From Acanthornis magna (Eukaryota > Chordata > Aves > Passeriformes > Acanthizidae): a stretch of 64,000 bases of DNA. Location of the stretch: positions 558,001-622,000 of the forward strand of contig JAWUZG010000136.1 in NCBI GenBank assembly GCA_036785705.1, written 5' to 3'. Made by a program: the position numbers and the translations under genes. Below are positions 38,501 through 51,164 of the stretch, one piece after another; within the stretch, counting starts at the first letter, position 1, and each line of letters starts with the position of its first letter. Under the pieces are notes generated by a model, which did not search any database, was not told where the DNA came from, and was given only the letters and a program-made list of their open reading frames with translations.

Positions 38501-39322
38501 TTTCCAAGAACTGGATGCAGTAAGATCCAGAATGGCCTCTCCAAAGGCACAGCAGCAGAAGTACAGGGACTGGGACACACAAGAAGCTCAAGTGATTTTG
38601 AATGGGACCACAGCTGATCCATGGGGATCTGCAATGGCAGTCAATCCTTTCTCAAAATGGTGGCAGCTGCTTCTGTGGCCCCACCACAGCCACAGGGGGG
38701 TACAGAAAGGAGGAGAAACAGGAGAAGGGATAACATGAAGAGCTACGAAGGAAGAAGGCGCCTGGGGGATTGCCAATGCACTTGGTGGGATGGCAGACAT
38801 GATCATATTTCTGCAGTGTTGCTCTCCAATGGCTGATCTGAATTCTGCTGTGAGTCACCCAGCTCTGCTTTGAGCAGTAAATGCCTGGTTTTGGAGCAAA
38901 TTATTTCTGTTCCATACATTAGGCTGTTAATTTAATCACCTGTGGTTTCTCTGAGTGCTTGCTGAGGGGTGTGCGGCAAGAGTACGCAGGGAAGGAACAG
39001 ACCTTTTCCAGCTGAACGTGTGGAATTCATCCTGACAGGCTGATGGCCCCATTTAATGTAAACACTCTCCACTCAGCCCCCTTTCCTCCCTGCCTTTGAC
39101 TCGAGCAGCCCCAGACACTGGGAAAGTTCTGTTTTCAATGTAAATACTTTCCCTTGCCCTGTCGTTGCAGCAGGAAAGTGAAACTGCCCACATCCTCATT
39201 CCCCCGACCTTTGGGGGAAGTTCATGGGTCCTTCCTGAAGGACACCAGTGGCCATGCTGCCCACTGGGGTCGTTAAGGGATGCTAATGAATCCCAGGAAG
39301 AGTCTGGGCATCACATGTGTTG

Positions 39323-39445
39323 TAGAATCACAGAATGGTTTGAGTTGGAAGGGACCTTAAAGATCACCCAGTTCCACCCCCCTGCTATGGGCAGGGACAC
39401 TTTCCAGGTTGCTCTGAGCCCCATCCAGCCTGGCCTTGGGTGTTT
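39323..39445 (-). mobile_element. CR1 LINE 3'-end fragment
   Basis: GAATCACAGAATGGTTTGAG, TTGGAAGGGACCTTAAAGAT and CTATGGGCAGGGACACTTTC; the TCCACTGTCCC block is deleted; ends after CAGCCTGGCCTTGGG. Confidence 0.93.
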
Positions 39446-40206
39446 CTGAGCTGGTTCTCACATCTCAGCATTAGCAGGTGGGCAAAGAGCTAAAGCTGTG
39501 ATGGGACAAGTTTTGTGTGCACCAGCACCCTGTCCAACACCTTACAGTCACTACCCGTCCTAAATGGGGAGGCCAAACTGGCAGGCAACTCCATTCTTTC
39601 CATTTGTTTAGAAAGTCAGTGGGGTCCTGGAGCACAAGCCAAGTGATGGAGACTACAGAAGAAACAGTCAGGCCAGACCAGTAGAATCAAACAAATGACT
39701 TTTCTTCTCTATCTCCATCTCCGCCTGTCAGCAAAAATTAAACCCTTCCTTCAGAGACTCTCATATATGTTTCCTACTATTTCTGCCCTGAAGCAAATGT
39801 GTGCCCTTCAATGCTTGGCAGCGCTGTGAAGGAAGCCAGACTGGCTCCTCTCAGGCCATCTAAGCAGGCAGCAGTGACCCCTTTATTTTAAATTTTCAGG
39901 ACACAGCTTCAGAATCTGCCAGTGGAAAGGTGCATCTGAAAGAAATGTTCGTGCGGGGAGGTTACTGGATGTATTTCACACAAGGGTGTCTGGTTTTCTT
40001 CTTAATTTCTTGTGAAAGCAATCCAGGATGGAATCCAGGCCATCTGAAAGTCGGCAGAGAGGTTGCCTATGTGTCCTGTACCACTGCAGATAAATGCCCT
40101 GGGACATTCCTCCTGGTCTCTGGATGTCCTTCTAGAAAAGCATGGAGCTTCTCTAGGTCCTGTTTTGCAAGCCAAATGCCACGTGGTTCCCTCATCTTCC
40201 TTAGGG

Positions 40207-40351
40207 ATATAATATAATATAATATAATATAATATAATATAATATAATATAATATAATATAATATAATATAATATAATATAATATAATATAATATAATAT
40301 AATATAATATAATATAATATAATATAATATAATATAATATAATATAATATA
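40207..40351. repeat. AATAT pentanucleotide microsatellite
   Basis: About 29 almost perfect AATAT units; the homogeneity suggests recent expansion. It is followed by degenerate AT-rich sequence with a second AATAT run at 40421-40460. Confidence 0.97.
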
Positions 40352-40610
40352 TAATATACAGTATATAATACATAGTATATAGTATATAGTATACTATGAT
40401 ATACTATACTATACTATACTATAATATAATATAATATAATATAATATAATATAATATAATGTGATATTATATGATATGATATATGATATGATATAATATA
40501 TATAAGAGAAAAGATATATAATAACTAATATATTATATATAATATCTATATCTATATCTATATCTATATCTATATCTATATCTATATCTATATCTATATC
40601 TGTATCTCCC
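40352..40610. repeat. Degenerate AT satellite and TATATC hexamer array
   Basis: Mixed ATACT, TATAG and ATGATAT motifs at 40352-40540, then about ten TATATC hexamers up to about 40602. All A/T apart from single C or G bases. Confidence 0.92.
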
Positions 40611-41369
40611 TTCCTTAGGGGTATATATATCCACTGGGGAATATTTTAAGGCAGTAAATTGCAATCCACACCTGGTGAGCAATCGAGCTCTGTTAGGCAT
40701 GGACAATAATGGGAGATGACACACGGACCTGCTCACAGACAACTCTGCACAGAAATCTTCACCTGTGAGTCTAGTCCCCATTTCTTTGTCTACCTGCACA
40801 CCAGAAATAATTACGTTCCTTGTCTATCAGAGCCACGGGTGAGAAGGGAAGCACTGATTAAGGAGGTGTTCAGGGAAGGAGACCCAGGGAGGGAGAGTGG
40901 TGGCGAGGGAGGTGATGAGATGCAATGGGAATTATTCCCTCCTCCTGGGTGGCTTTCCCAGGAGAACAGAAGCTATCTGTCATATCTGCACCACTATTCC
41001 CTACTGCTTTGCCTAAATGCTGTCAAAACTGCAGTCTCCCTGCAGGCAGATACTACTGGGTGCTCTCCTGCCTCCCACATCCATCTGGAGCCACTAGTTT
41101 GAGCTGCACCAGTCTAGAAATAACACTACTCTTTGCACAGCCCCTGACACAGAGGAGGCTGAAGCACATGACTGATGGGCTTGTGCACCATGAAGGATCT
41201 CAGATAGATCCGTCTGCAAAGAGCCCAGGAGTGCTGCAACTGTGTGGTGCCCCTGGAAGTGAAGCACAGCATGATTTAATCCCAAATGATCCGGCTTTTG
41301 CAAGGCAGAAGAAAGGGAGAGATGTAATATTTGGAAAATGCTGTGCTTTCCTTCTTCCTCTTTCTTATT

Positions 41370-41570
41370 ACCGAGAAGGTGGTGAGGCCCTGGCACAGTG
41401 CCCAGAGAAGCTGTGGCTGCCCCTGGATCCCTGGAAGTGTCCAAGGCCAGGCTGGACAGGGCTTGGAGCAGCCTGGGATAGCGGAAAGTGTTCCTGCCCG
41501 TGGCAGGGGTTGGAATTGGATGCTATTTAGGGTCCAACCCAAACCATTCCATGGTTCTATAATAATCTCT
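41370..41570 (+). mobile_element. CR1 LINE 3'-end fragment
   Basis: GTGGTGAGGCCCTGGCACAG, GCCCAGAGAAGCTGTGGCTG, AGGCCAGGCTGGACAGGGCT and the tip CCATTCCATGGTTCTATAAT. Confidence 0.95.
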
Positions 41571-43403
41571 GAGTGAGGAATATACAGAAAACAAAGTGTG
41601 ATGTCAAGTCACTGTTTTCTTCCCCAAATTCCCACAAGCCTATGGCTGGCTGCCAGCTGGACTTCACACCGAACCCTCACAGCTTTCCAGATAATTCCTA
41701 TGGAACGGACCCTGGGAACAGAAAGAACCCATGGCTGAAAAACCTTTCTGGTGCAGTTTGGCAAGTGTCTCCGGGAGAGCTTGGCTTCAAGGGCTGAGGT
41801 TCAAGAGCTGGAAGCTGCTCTGAACCCAAGTCCTCTGCTCTCTGCACTCAAACCAGGACAGGGCGCAGCTGATGGTGCCACCACTGCTGTGTTCTGTGTG
41901 CCCCAGGCCCTTCCAAATCACATTTCTGAGAACACAGCCGGGGAAGAACACAGGTGTCAGGTCCCCTGGCTGGCACTCAGGTGAGAGGGCAAGAAATAAA
42001 ACCATTGCCAGCTTCATCTGGTGACCTAGGGGCCCAAAGCTGAGTCTCTGGATTTTGGGGTCAGTGCCCTCCATGATCCCTGTCATTACTCTTGAGCTAT
42101 TTCTCAGTGATTTGTGGAGCTGGTCTGAGGAAATCTGAGCTGGAAAACAGCCAGGGATGAGATGTGGCACAAACCCACTGTGCTGGTGACATCCTCCCCT
42201 CGGCAATGCCTGGCAGCACACCATTCTTCTGCTGCAGGGGACATTCCCAGCCCTTTCGCAGTCCTGCTGCCCTAACCTCCTCTTGCCTCACTGCCACAAA
42301 GATAACCCAATTCCTCACTGCCTTTATGCTACAAACCATCGCTTTTAGCCTTAGGATATGGTTTTCCCTAATTATAAACAAATTTATTTCTTATCTTCGC
42401 TCCACCTAAATGCCTTCACCAAGGTCTTGCCCCTGTCTCCTGGACTGAGCTCTGGCATAGCCCTTCCAGCAAAGTCTGCAGCAGGATTCTTGTGCAGTGG
42501 GGTCTGGCCCCTGCTCACAGTTTATATAATTGATCCTTTAATTGGACATCTCTTGCAGGGCTTCCTTATGGCTATATTTTTTTCCCATCATGGACATTTT
42601 TTGGAAGGTTTGCAGCTTCGTTCTTGCAGCCTTGCATTGCAACAGCCTTGCAGGGGAACACAGCCAGGAGTTCTTTAATTCAGGAGATCAGGCAGGGAAA
42701 CCCCAGCGATTTGCTCCAACCTCTGATTCACTGGGGGAAATACAGATCCCATTAACCATGACAAATAAACAAACCCCTGGACACAAGAGGAGCAGGTTTG
42801 ATTCCAGATCCTAAAACCAAGTGGCACCAACAATCCCATGTTCCTACAGCTCCAGGCACACTCCTTGGGCAGATTTGTGTTGGAGAGAGCTCTCTGGGGC
42901 CAGTCCTGTATTCCCTATCCCCTGCTGATCTTCCTTTACTGAATGCCATCAATATGCTCACTGTGAACAGCAGGAAAAGCAGCTTGGTCCAATTCAGGGA
43001 TTTCCCTCAGCAGGAATCCCTTGTAAATGTTTCTTTTTGAATTTTTTTTCCCCCCAGCTACTGGAGGGGGGTAAAAATAAAAGTTGCATTTCAGGGGCCT
43101 TAATGACTGAGCTGTGAATTGCCTCGGGCTGGAAAGTGCCCAGGAGGAGGAAATGCCCTCTCTTGATGGAGCTGACAATTGGTTTTCTGCCACCAGATCT
43201 GGAGGTTCTCAGGCTTGGTTCCAAACGCATCAGCTACAAGCCCTCTTGGAGAAAACCTATTCATTAGGAGCAGCTAAAAACCCATATCCTGTTCCAGCCA
43301 CTCCAGTTAATCCATCCCTGCGCTGATCTCACCCATAAATTATGGTGCAGGGAGAAGTACAGTCTTCTGTGTGATTCTCCAAATCAGAGAACGCAGGGCA
43401 GGC

Positions 43404-43612
43404 AGAATCACAGAATCACAGAACTATCCAGGCTGGAAAAGCCCTCTAAGATCACAGAGTCCAACCATTCCACGTGCCACATCCTCATGGCTTTTTAACC
43501 CCTCCAGGGATGGGGACTCCCCCACTGCCCTGGGCAGCCTTTGTGAATATTTGACAGCCTTTTCCATGATGATATTCTTTCTAAACACCATCCTAATCAG
43601 TGAACAAAGCTG
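43404..43612 (-). mobile_element. CR1 LINE 3'-end fragment, second subfamily
   Basis: AGAATCACAGAATCACAGAA tail, AGGCTGGAAAAGCCCTCTAA, GATCACAGAGTCCAACCATT and CCCCACTGCCCTGGGCAGCC; same subfamily as the copy at 13717. Confidence 0.92.
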
Positions 43613-45119
43613 ATTCAAAACTAGAATCATAGAGTCCACTCAACACAGCAAGGGTCAAGTTATCCCATAATGAATGATGGAAATAAACCTTCTGCTTTTT
43701 ACCTACAAAGACAGAGACCTCAAGAACCAAACTCTGTGTTTTGCCTGTCATCTTTCTCAGGTTTGTCCATCTCATGTTGTCTCACATTTGGCAGGACAAA
43801 CTCAGCTTGTTACGGAGACACAGAGTGGAAAACTTTAACAGATAATGTTTGACACCAGAAAATGGGACTTTATTCCAGAAAAGTCCCATAATGTTAAAAG
43901 GTACTATCAGCCCTACCTAGAACACAGCACAGTAATCACAGCAGGCAAAACTCCTATTGATCAATCAGAAGATAATTCAGGTTGCTTTCCCAAGGAAATA
44001 CACTTGTTTTGTTAAATATAATAAAACCACCAGACCTGGCTTAATATAGATAAATTTAATGTTGCGTGGTGTGCTCTGGTATTGGTTACGAAAATCCCGT
44101 TGAGACATTTTGTAACATTTTGCTCACTGAATCCCAGTAGTTTCAAGTTTTCCAGGGTCTATTTTTTCCCTGTTTGTGGCACATCCCTTACTGCAACTAC
44201 CTCAAGATGCGTCAGGACTCTGCCACATAAAAACGGACATTTGGCTTTAAATAGCTTTATTTGGTGGTGTGGTGGGTGGGCTGGAAGCAGAGTAATCCCA
44301 TACACAAGTCATGGAATATCTGGGTCCTACTCCCAATCACTGCATTGCTTTGGCCAGGTGGAAGCAGAGCAGATGTTCAAATTTGGGTGTCCAAATCATA
44401 AATTAAGGTCCAGAATGAGGCATCTGTTATAACAGTAAAAACTCCACTGAGCCCCTCTATCCATAACTGGCCTCTCACACAGGTAATGGGTAGTAAACAC
44501 TTATTTGGGCTTCAAATAATTGTTTTTGTCTGATTATTTCCAAACAAACACTGAGTGTTTCTCTGTTTTTCTGCACCCTGGTGTCTTCTGCACTTGGGCA
44601 CATGGAGGGAATCAACACTGTCTAATGCTTTGGCGGCATAATTTACTCACAGGCTCATTATCCACGTGCCTACCTGCAATTCCCTCCTGTGCCCTCCTGC
44701 AGGATGGGAAAGTGTTTTCCCTGGAGAGAAACCCAGCTCCCAGGTTGTTTTTCCACAGAGTTTCTCTAGACAGACACAATCACTGCAGGTGAATCCGCTG
44801 CTCCTCGGGAGCTTTCCCAGAGGGACACACACCCCCACATGTCCCTGTGCCATTCCCACTGCACACATCCCTGCTGTCATGCCCTAGGAATGACACTCTG
44901 GAAGGCTGCATCACAGCCCTGATGTTATTGCAGACACCCTGAGTGGGAAAAAGAGAAGCAGAAATCACATCTGAGGGCTGCTCTGAAGCAAAAGCAAAAT
45001 ATGTCAGGGAAAGCAATGGATTTCCCATCACTTTAATGCTTTGAGAATAGTCTTGAAATGGCTCAGGAATGGTTTGGGGCCAAGTGTTTTTCAGAAAGGG
45101 AGATGGGCTGGAAGATCAA

Positions 45120-45359
45120 TCCATCCATTCATCCAGTCATCCATCCATCCGTCCATCCATCATGCATGCATGCATGCATGCATCCATCCGTCCATCCACC
45201 CATCCATCCGTCCATCCATCCCTCTATCCATCCATCCATCCATCCATCATCCATCCATCCATCATCCATCCATCCATCCATCCATCCATCCATGTCCATC
45301 CATCCATCCCTCCATCCATCCATCCGTCCGTCCGTCCGTCCATCCATCCATCCATCCAT
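45120..45359. repeat. CATC tetranucleotide microsatellite with CATG and CGTC interruptions
   Basis: About 240 bp. Contains a CATG run near 45162-45182, scattered CGTC units and a CGTC run near 45323-45340. The phase slips at ATCATCC sites. It produces spurious SIHPSIHP reading frames. Confidence 0.97.
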
Positions 45360-46039
45360 TCCCTACAATTCCATGAATTTATGCTAATTTGGCATCAGCC
45401 CATTTGATGGAAACATCTTTGGCGCCCCTTGCCTGCAAAATGTTCAATAAATCCAACCAGAGCTTGGTACCCAGCAGCTTTTGAGGCCTCATGTCTTTGC
45501 TGGTGTTTTTAATCAATGGATGGTTCCCATGAACCAGGACCAATGGGAGAATTGTGGCAGATGGAGTGGTTCATCTCAGCTGCTCTTGTTCCAGTTTGAT
45601 CTGATGCTCTGGGTCATAGATAATTATTCCAGAGCCATCTGCATTCCATTTTCCATCTCAAACCTGCCACTTCCACCACAAGTCAGAAAATCCCAGGAGA
45701 TACAAGGAACTGCCCTGACAATCAAAGTAATTAAATCTTTCATCCTCCCACTTTCAAACTACTGTTTCCTATCAGGTCCTCCTGTGCACAACAACACCAA
45801 GGAAGTTTGTTTTTTTCTGGGATTGTGTCTTGTGGTGGATTTTCAGTGAGTTTTCTGATGTCTAACAAGGGACTGAGCCCACTTTGAACCTTTCTTCTGT
45901 GAGGGAGAGTATAAAAGTTTCCACTCCTTTACCCATCTGTCCATTTTTATAGGAACTTGAGATATTAGAGCACTTTTAGCACTTTCTCAAATGCGACTGG
46001 GGGTGATGATGGACTGCATCCACAGCAGTGTGATCAGGT

Positions 46040-46162
46040 CAGGAGAGGGGATGGGGCTTGGAGCCACCTGGTCTAGTGGAAGGTGTCCCTGCCCATGGCA
46101 CGGGGTGGAATGAGAGGAATTTTCAGGTCCCTTCCAAACCAAACCACACTGTGATTCTACCA
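46040..46162 (+). mobile_element. CR1 LINE 3'-end fragment
   Basis: GATGGGGCTTGGAGCCACCT, GGTCTAGTGGAAGGTGTCCC and the tip ACCACACTGTGATTCTACCA. About 120 bp. Confidence 0.92.
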
Positions 46163-47225
46163 CAAAAGAGTTCATCCAGTGGTGAGTTCATCACAGGCAC
46201 AGAGTGAAACATAAGCCCTTTTTCTGCTAGAAGGTCTTTATCATGCTAAATGCACTCTTATCAGATTAGAATTAGGTTCTCCATTTCTACCAGAACAGAC
46301 TTGGTCTCACAAGAAATGCGCTTTCACCTACAGTGTTTTCCCCACCATTTTTTTACAAGTCCCTGAAGCTGAGCACAGCTACGGTTCTGCAAAATACTTT
46401 GAGAAAGGACTCCTGCCCTATGTCAAAGAGCATCTACAAATATATTTATGTTCTGGCTTGGAGGAGACCTTTCAGAGCCTGGCTGGTGTGGCAGCTGCCT
46501 TTCCTTCAGGCTGCAGGTGGAAAAGGCAGTACAGTTCTTCTGAATCACACCTGAAAATGAGCAGCAGCTTCCACTGCAAACACAGCAAGTCACCAACCCA
46601 AGGCAAATATTAGACTGTCAGGGTCTGGAGGGTTTTATCTGTACTGAGGGATCTCTTCAGTCCTTCCTGCTCTGGGTAAGCTGCTGCTTGTGGATGGGCA
46701 CTGCGAAGGAAGCCTTGAGGTGTGGCCTTTGCCCTTGTGTGGCACTAACCTTGGTGCTTTGTCACCATGTGCCTTTCTCACACCACTCTTGATTTCTGAC
46801 CAAATCCAAAGAATAACAAACATGGGAGCCCAGACTAGACCGTGCTTAAACGCACAGTCACTGAGGTCTGTAAATCACCATCCTCGTTACCAGCTAGTCC
46901 ATCCTTGATCCCAAGGGATGGTTGTTTCCTCTTAGATGCTTCTGGAGTGCTGATGGAGAAGATCTTTACCTCTAGTCCTGGGATGGTCCTATCTGAGGAC
47001 TCACACTGACTTCATGGTCTCCCCAGCTGAAGAGTGATGGCAATCAGGACTCCATCCCTCCTCCCATTCCTACTTCCTTCCTTTTTGATCAGGTTTGAGA
47101 AAGCAGGGGACTATCTACCTATGGGGATTCTGGTTCTGTGACCACCTGGCACGGGTGTCCTACTGCAAGAACACTAACTTTTAACATGACTTTCCATTAG
47201 CAGAACAGCCAGTGGAGCCTCTGTG

Positions 47226-47290
47226 GAGTCACAGAATTGTCAAAGTTGAAAAAGCCCTCTGAAATAATTGAGTAAAAAATCCAGACTAGG
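47226..47290 (-). mobile_element. CR1 LINE 3'-tip fragment
   Basis: GAGTCACAGAATTGTCAAAG, TTGAAAAAGCCCTCTGAAAT: a diverged tip of the GGCTGGAAAAGACC subfamily, 70 bp left of a separate CR1 copy. Confidence 0.6.
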
Positions 47291-47362
47291 ATATATCCCA
47301 CTTTCCTGCAAATACCTGCAGTGCAGACTGCAGCTCGTTAGTTGTGCCTGGATGATTTCACA

Positions 47363-47775
47363 GTCATAGAATTGTGCTATGGTTTGGGTTGGAAGGGACC
47401 TTCAACACCATCCATGCCATGGGAAGGGACACCTTCCACTGTCCCAGGTTGCTCCAGCTTGGCCTTGGACACTTCCAGGGACAGCCACAACTTCTCTGGG
47501 CACCTGTGCCAGGGCTGTCCCACCCTAACAGAGAGGAATTTCTTCCCAATATCCCATCCAACCCTGCCTTCTGGCAGTTTAAAAACACTGCCCCTTGTCC
47601 TATCACTTTCTGCCCATATAAGAAGTCAATCTTCCTCCTTTCTATAAGCCTCCTTTAGGCACTCGAAGGTGCTGGAAGGTCTCCCTGGAGCCTTCCCTTC
47701 TCCAGGTGAACATTCCCAGCTCTGCCAGGCTGGCTCCAGGCAGAGGGACTCCAGTTCTTTGACCATCTCCATGCT
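47363..47775 (-). mobile_element. CR1 LINE 3'-end fragment
   Basis: TCATAGAATTGTGCTATGGT, GGGTTGGAAGGGACCTTCAA, GGCCTTGGACACTTCCAGGG and AATTTCTTCCCAATATCCCA, then the distal part (CTCCCTGGAGCCTTCCCTTC, CAGGCTGGCTCCAGGCAGAG). About 410 bp with small deletions. Confidence 0.95.
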
Positions 47776-50700
47776 CTGGGACAACCAAAGGGACACGAAC
47801 CCTATGCCAAAAATCAGCCGTGGAACTCCTGGCCCCACATCTCTGGAAAGTCTCCAGTTGTGTTCTCCTGACAGATGTTTGCTCAGGGAAGAGGAACCCT
47901 GCCACAAATCCCAGAACCACCTCCCAGCATCCCCTGACAGCAGCTTGGGAGAGCTCCCTGCACATCTGGCAAAGACACAACCTAAACGTGAGCTACAAAC
48001 TTGGAATTCATCTTGGGTTGAACAACCCGCTGCTTGAAGAACCTCATTAGCTGCAGAAGCTGTTAATTGTATTTAAACTCCTGGTGGTAACATCCCATGC
48101 TCAGGGACTGTGATCACACATCCAAGAGGGAGTTAAATTACTCATCTGATAAAATGACTGTGGAGGTATCAGGGAGTTTGAGCTGATTTAAAGAAAAATC
48201 ATTGTAGATTATTCGAGCATGGAGAAACGGCTGGCAGCATTTAGCACAAACATAGCTCCTGTTATTTAAAACTTTGGATTATTTCAGCTTTTCAGCATTG
48301 ATGTAATGAATATTAGTGCGGTGTAACTAATGCAGGAACTATTCTGCAGAGAGTTGCAGACTCAGAAATACAGAGGACGGAGCGAGTACGGAAGTTTCCA
48401 AGTGCTGAGAGACTTTTAAGTGGAGCTGAGAGTCTTTTATCACTTGAAAAATTTACTTTTACTAAAAAGTTTAATCAGACATCAGTGAACAGTTTGACTC
48501 AATGATGGCTTCTTGCAAATCCACGTCAAAGAGAGAAAAAAGTCAAAACATTTGGATATTTTCAGAAGAAAATAGATCACTTATTCATTTCACTTTGATG
48601 CGATTTGAAGGCTCAATTTGAAATGTCTCTGAATACTGACTTTATAAATAAATTCCCATTTCCCTGTAAGTTGAAACAATACATTTCTATCCAATTGAAA
48701 GTTATTTTGTTTTTCACAGGAGTTTCACTTTCATTTAAAATGTGCATCAATATAGTTTTCAGTTGGTCCCAAATTCTTTCACCTAATTTTGTCTAATGAA
48801 ATAAATAAAATCCATTCTACTTTACCACTTAGAGAATTAGCCTCAGCATGTTTCAGTTTGTGGATTTAAAGTAAAATTTACTGATTTCTGCAAGTTCCAG
48901 ACCTATCTCCTGAGCTTAGAAGTTTAGAATCTCCAAGATTAGAAGTTCCTGTTCCCCTCCCTGACAGCACTGAATAATTCTCAGATTTGAATAGGAAATT
49001 GCAATTAATAAAAGGGGGAGGGGAAATAGAAGCAGAATATTCTGTAGTCATAAAATAAATGAACTTTTGCTGTGTTTATATTATACATATAATACGGCAG
49101 GAAGTAAAGATCAAAGCTGTGTTTATAAAGGACTTGGCAAGTTGTGTGCTTGGAGGAAGCAAATGGGTTCATGGGAGGTACAGAAAGAATGAAGTTTGGA
49201 TTTTCAGCTGGTGGAAATCAGTGTTCCTCCTTTGACTTCTCTGATTTACATCACCAGAGAAGCTGGCTGAAGGGTTTCAAGGCAGAACAGATATGGTAAA
49301 ACAAAATAATTTTTTTTTCTCCTGAAAAGGACTTGCCTGAGGTTCCTTCTCTATTTCAAAGTACTGGGAGTAACTCAGAGGAACAGGATTTGGATTTTTA
49401 GCTTCATTAGCTGAAAGGTTATCAGGTGGTTGGAACTAGATGAGCTTTAAGGTCCCTTCCATCCCAAACCATTCTGTGATTCCACGATTTTAGGGTGCAA
49501 AGGTGCAAACGAGGTTTGGAGCTGCTTCCTTCCCTGGTTGGCCAAGGAGGGGACCATCGGAATGGGGCTGCCCAGAGAGCTCAGCCTTCAAATACTAGCA
49601 TCTCCCTGAGCCCCACAATTTCCAAACTCTTTATTTTTAGGTTACACCACCTTCCCTCCACTCCCCTGATCACTGAAAGGGAAACTGAGGCATGATCAAT
49701 CAGGAGAATTCATCTCGGGTCTTGCAGGGAGAGGAGTTCAGTGCAGCCTGGCTGCTCCCTGCCTGAGTTACACCATCAGCTGCAGCACTCCCATAGGGTG
49801 AAAATTCCTCACAGTGCTGATTTTGCCCACATTGAGAGCTGAGATAAACTCCCCAAATCCCACCCTCAGCCAGAGGGAGAAACCGGAGCGAAGAGGTAGC
49901 AGACAGCAGCGTGGTGAGAGCAGCCACGCACAGCCCTGATTCACCACTCCAGAGACACCTCAGCTCCCGAGGCACCGCAGATCCGAGGGAATGATCCCAC
50001 TGGAGGTGTGCCACAGCCCTGGGCTCCAGCTGTCCCTGGGGACACAGCCCCAGTGCTGGAGGGAGCTAAGAACCTCAAAATCTGTGCTGCAGTCACGACG
50101 CTGTTCCCACTGACTTTAGAGGCAGCCCCGAGCAAGAGGATTTGAAAAGCCCTGAGAAAAAGTGCAGCCCCAGCTGGAATGAGTGCTCCCCTGGCCGCAG
50201 GGCTGGTGGGACACGAGTCCCCGTGGGCTGTGGGACACGTGGGTCCCAGCTGGCAGATGGAGTGACAGACCTCTCTGCTTTGCTGAGCTCTATGCCAAGG
50301 CTGCTGCTGATATTCAGGAGTTGTTTTAATCTCTTTTTTCCCCGCTCCAGGTTTAGCTGCAGCATTCCAGAAGGTTAATCAGGTCCCCCGAGCTGGGTGC
50401 CTGCTGTTAGGGGATGTTGCTTTGGACATCACACGTCCCCGGTGGGCTCTGTGCCTGCTCAGCCTCGGGGAGCATCCTTTTCACAAGCAACTTGCCAAAA
50501 CTTTAGAGCACAGCTCGTGAGACAACCCTAAACGAGCACAAGGGCACTACAGCAGGGCCACAGCTCCTGGGGAGGCAGATCAGTCCTGGAAAATCACTTG
50601 GGATCCTCACCCACCACCCTTATGGATAATACCTGGTCCTGCTCCACGTCCCTGCACAAGAGTAGCATCCCGGGAAGTCAAGGGGATTTGTGCTTCAGAC

Positions 50701-51155
50701 TCTGATACACTCCTTGGAGGGATAAAACCTCACTCATCTCCAACAGAGATGGGAGCCCTGGACCCACAGAGACATATCCAGGTGTAGTTCCCAAACAGGG
50801 AGAAAGGGAAGACAGCAAAACTCTTTGGAGACCACTGTGCCATATAAACAGCCTGTTTGGGAGCTGCTTCCTCCTTAGCCTGAACTTCGTTAGTTAAAAT
50901 GCTGAACACAGAGTGAATTAATTAAAGCAATTATTATGCTGCTATTTTATACATTTGCGATCTACTTTGATTGATTATATGACTTTGGTTAATAAATATT
51001 GAATAAGTGTTAATTAATTGAATTAATTCATCGCTGGTTTATTCACCTACCAGTTACCTATCCCTCAATTCCATGTGTGAGCTGTGTCCTGAAAAGTTTG
51101 TCCCAAGGAGCAGGTCCCCAGGGGCTCAGCCACAGGCAGCAGGGCTGGGATGGGG
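47776..51155. other. Intron segment adjacent to exon 1, mostly repeat-free
   Basis: About 3.4 kb with only one 60-bp CR1 tip. Blocks at 48050-48800 and 50885-51040 are AT-rich and repeat-free with many TTAATTA-type sites, resembling regulatory conserved sequence. Confidence 0.45.
49428..49487 (+). mobile_element. CR1 LINE 3'-tip fragment
   Basis: GGTTGGAACTAGATGAGCTT, TAAGGTCCCTTCCATCCCAA and ACCATTCTGTGATTCCACGA. Only about 60 bp remain. Confidence 0.88.
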
Positions 51156-51164
51156 TCACTTACC
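51156..51164 (-). other. ADRA1D: Splice donor of ADRA1D coding exon 1
   Basis: Reads G|GTAAGTGA on the minus strand, with the last exon base at 51164. It is a near-perfect U1 match and gives phase 1 after codon 322. Confidence 0.95.

Larger units (their letters stand above)
35551..45119. other. Intron segment, mainly unique, with CR1 copies and AT satellite
   Basis: CR1 copies at 39323, 41370 and 43404 and the AT block at 40207-40610. The rest is noncoding sequence without recognised elements. Confidence 0.5.
15432..51163 (-). other. ADRA1D: ADRA1D intron (35,732 bp, phase 1)
   Basis: The single intron between the two coding exons. The sequence shows a near-consensus donor and acceptor with matching phase. 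The intron carries at least 18 CR1 fragments in both orientations, three microsatellite blocks including an expanded CR1 tail, a CpG-rich patch and several repeat-free blocks. No other convincing coding exon was seen on either strand. A single large intron at the TM6/TM7 boundary is the known organisation of ADRA1A, 1B and 1D genes. Confidence 0.93.

Noticed and set aside
40002..40373. Repetitive YYIIL open frame
   Set aside because: Translation of the AATAT microsatellite.
45041..45407. Repetitive SIHPSIHP open frames
   Set aside because: Translation of the CATC microsatellite.
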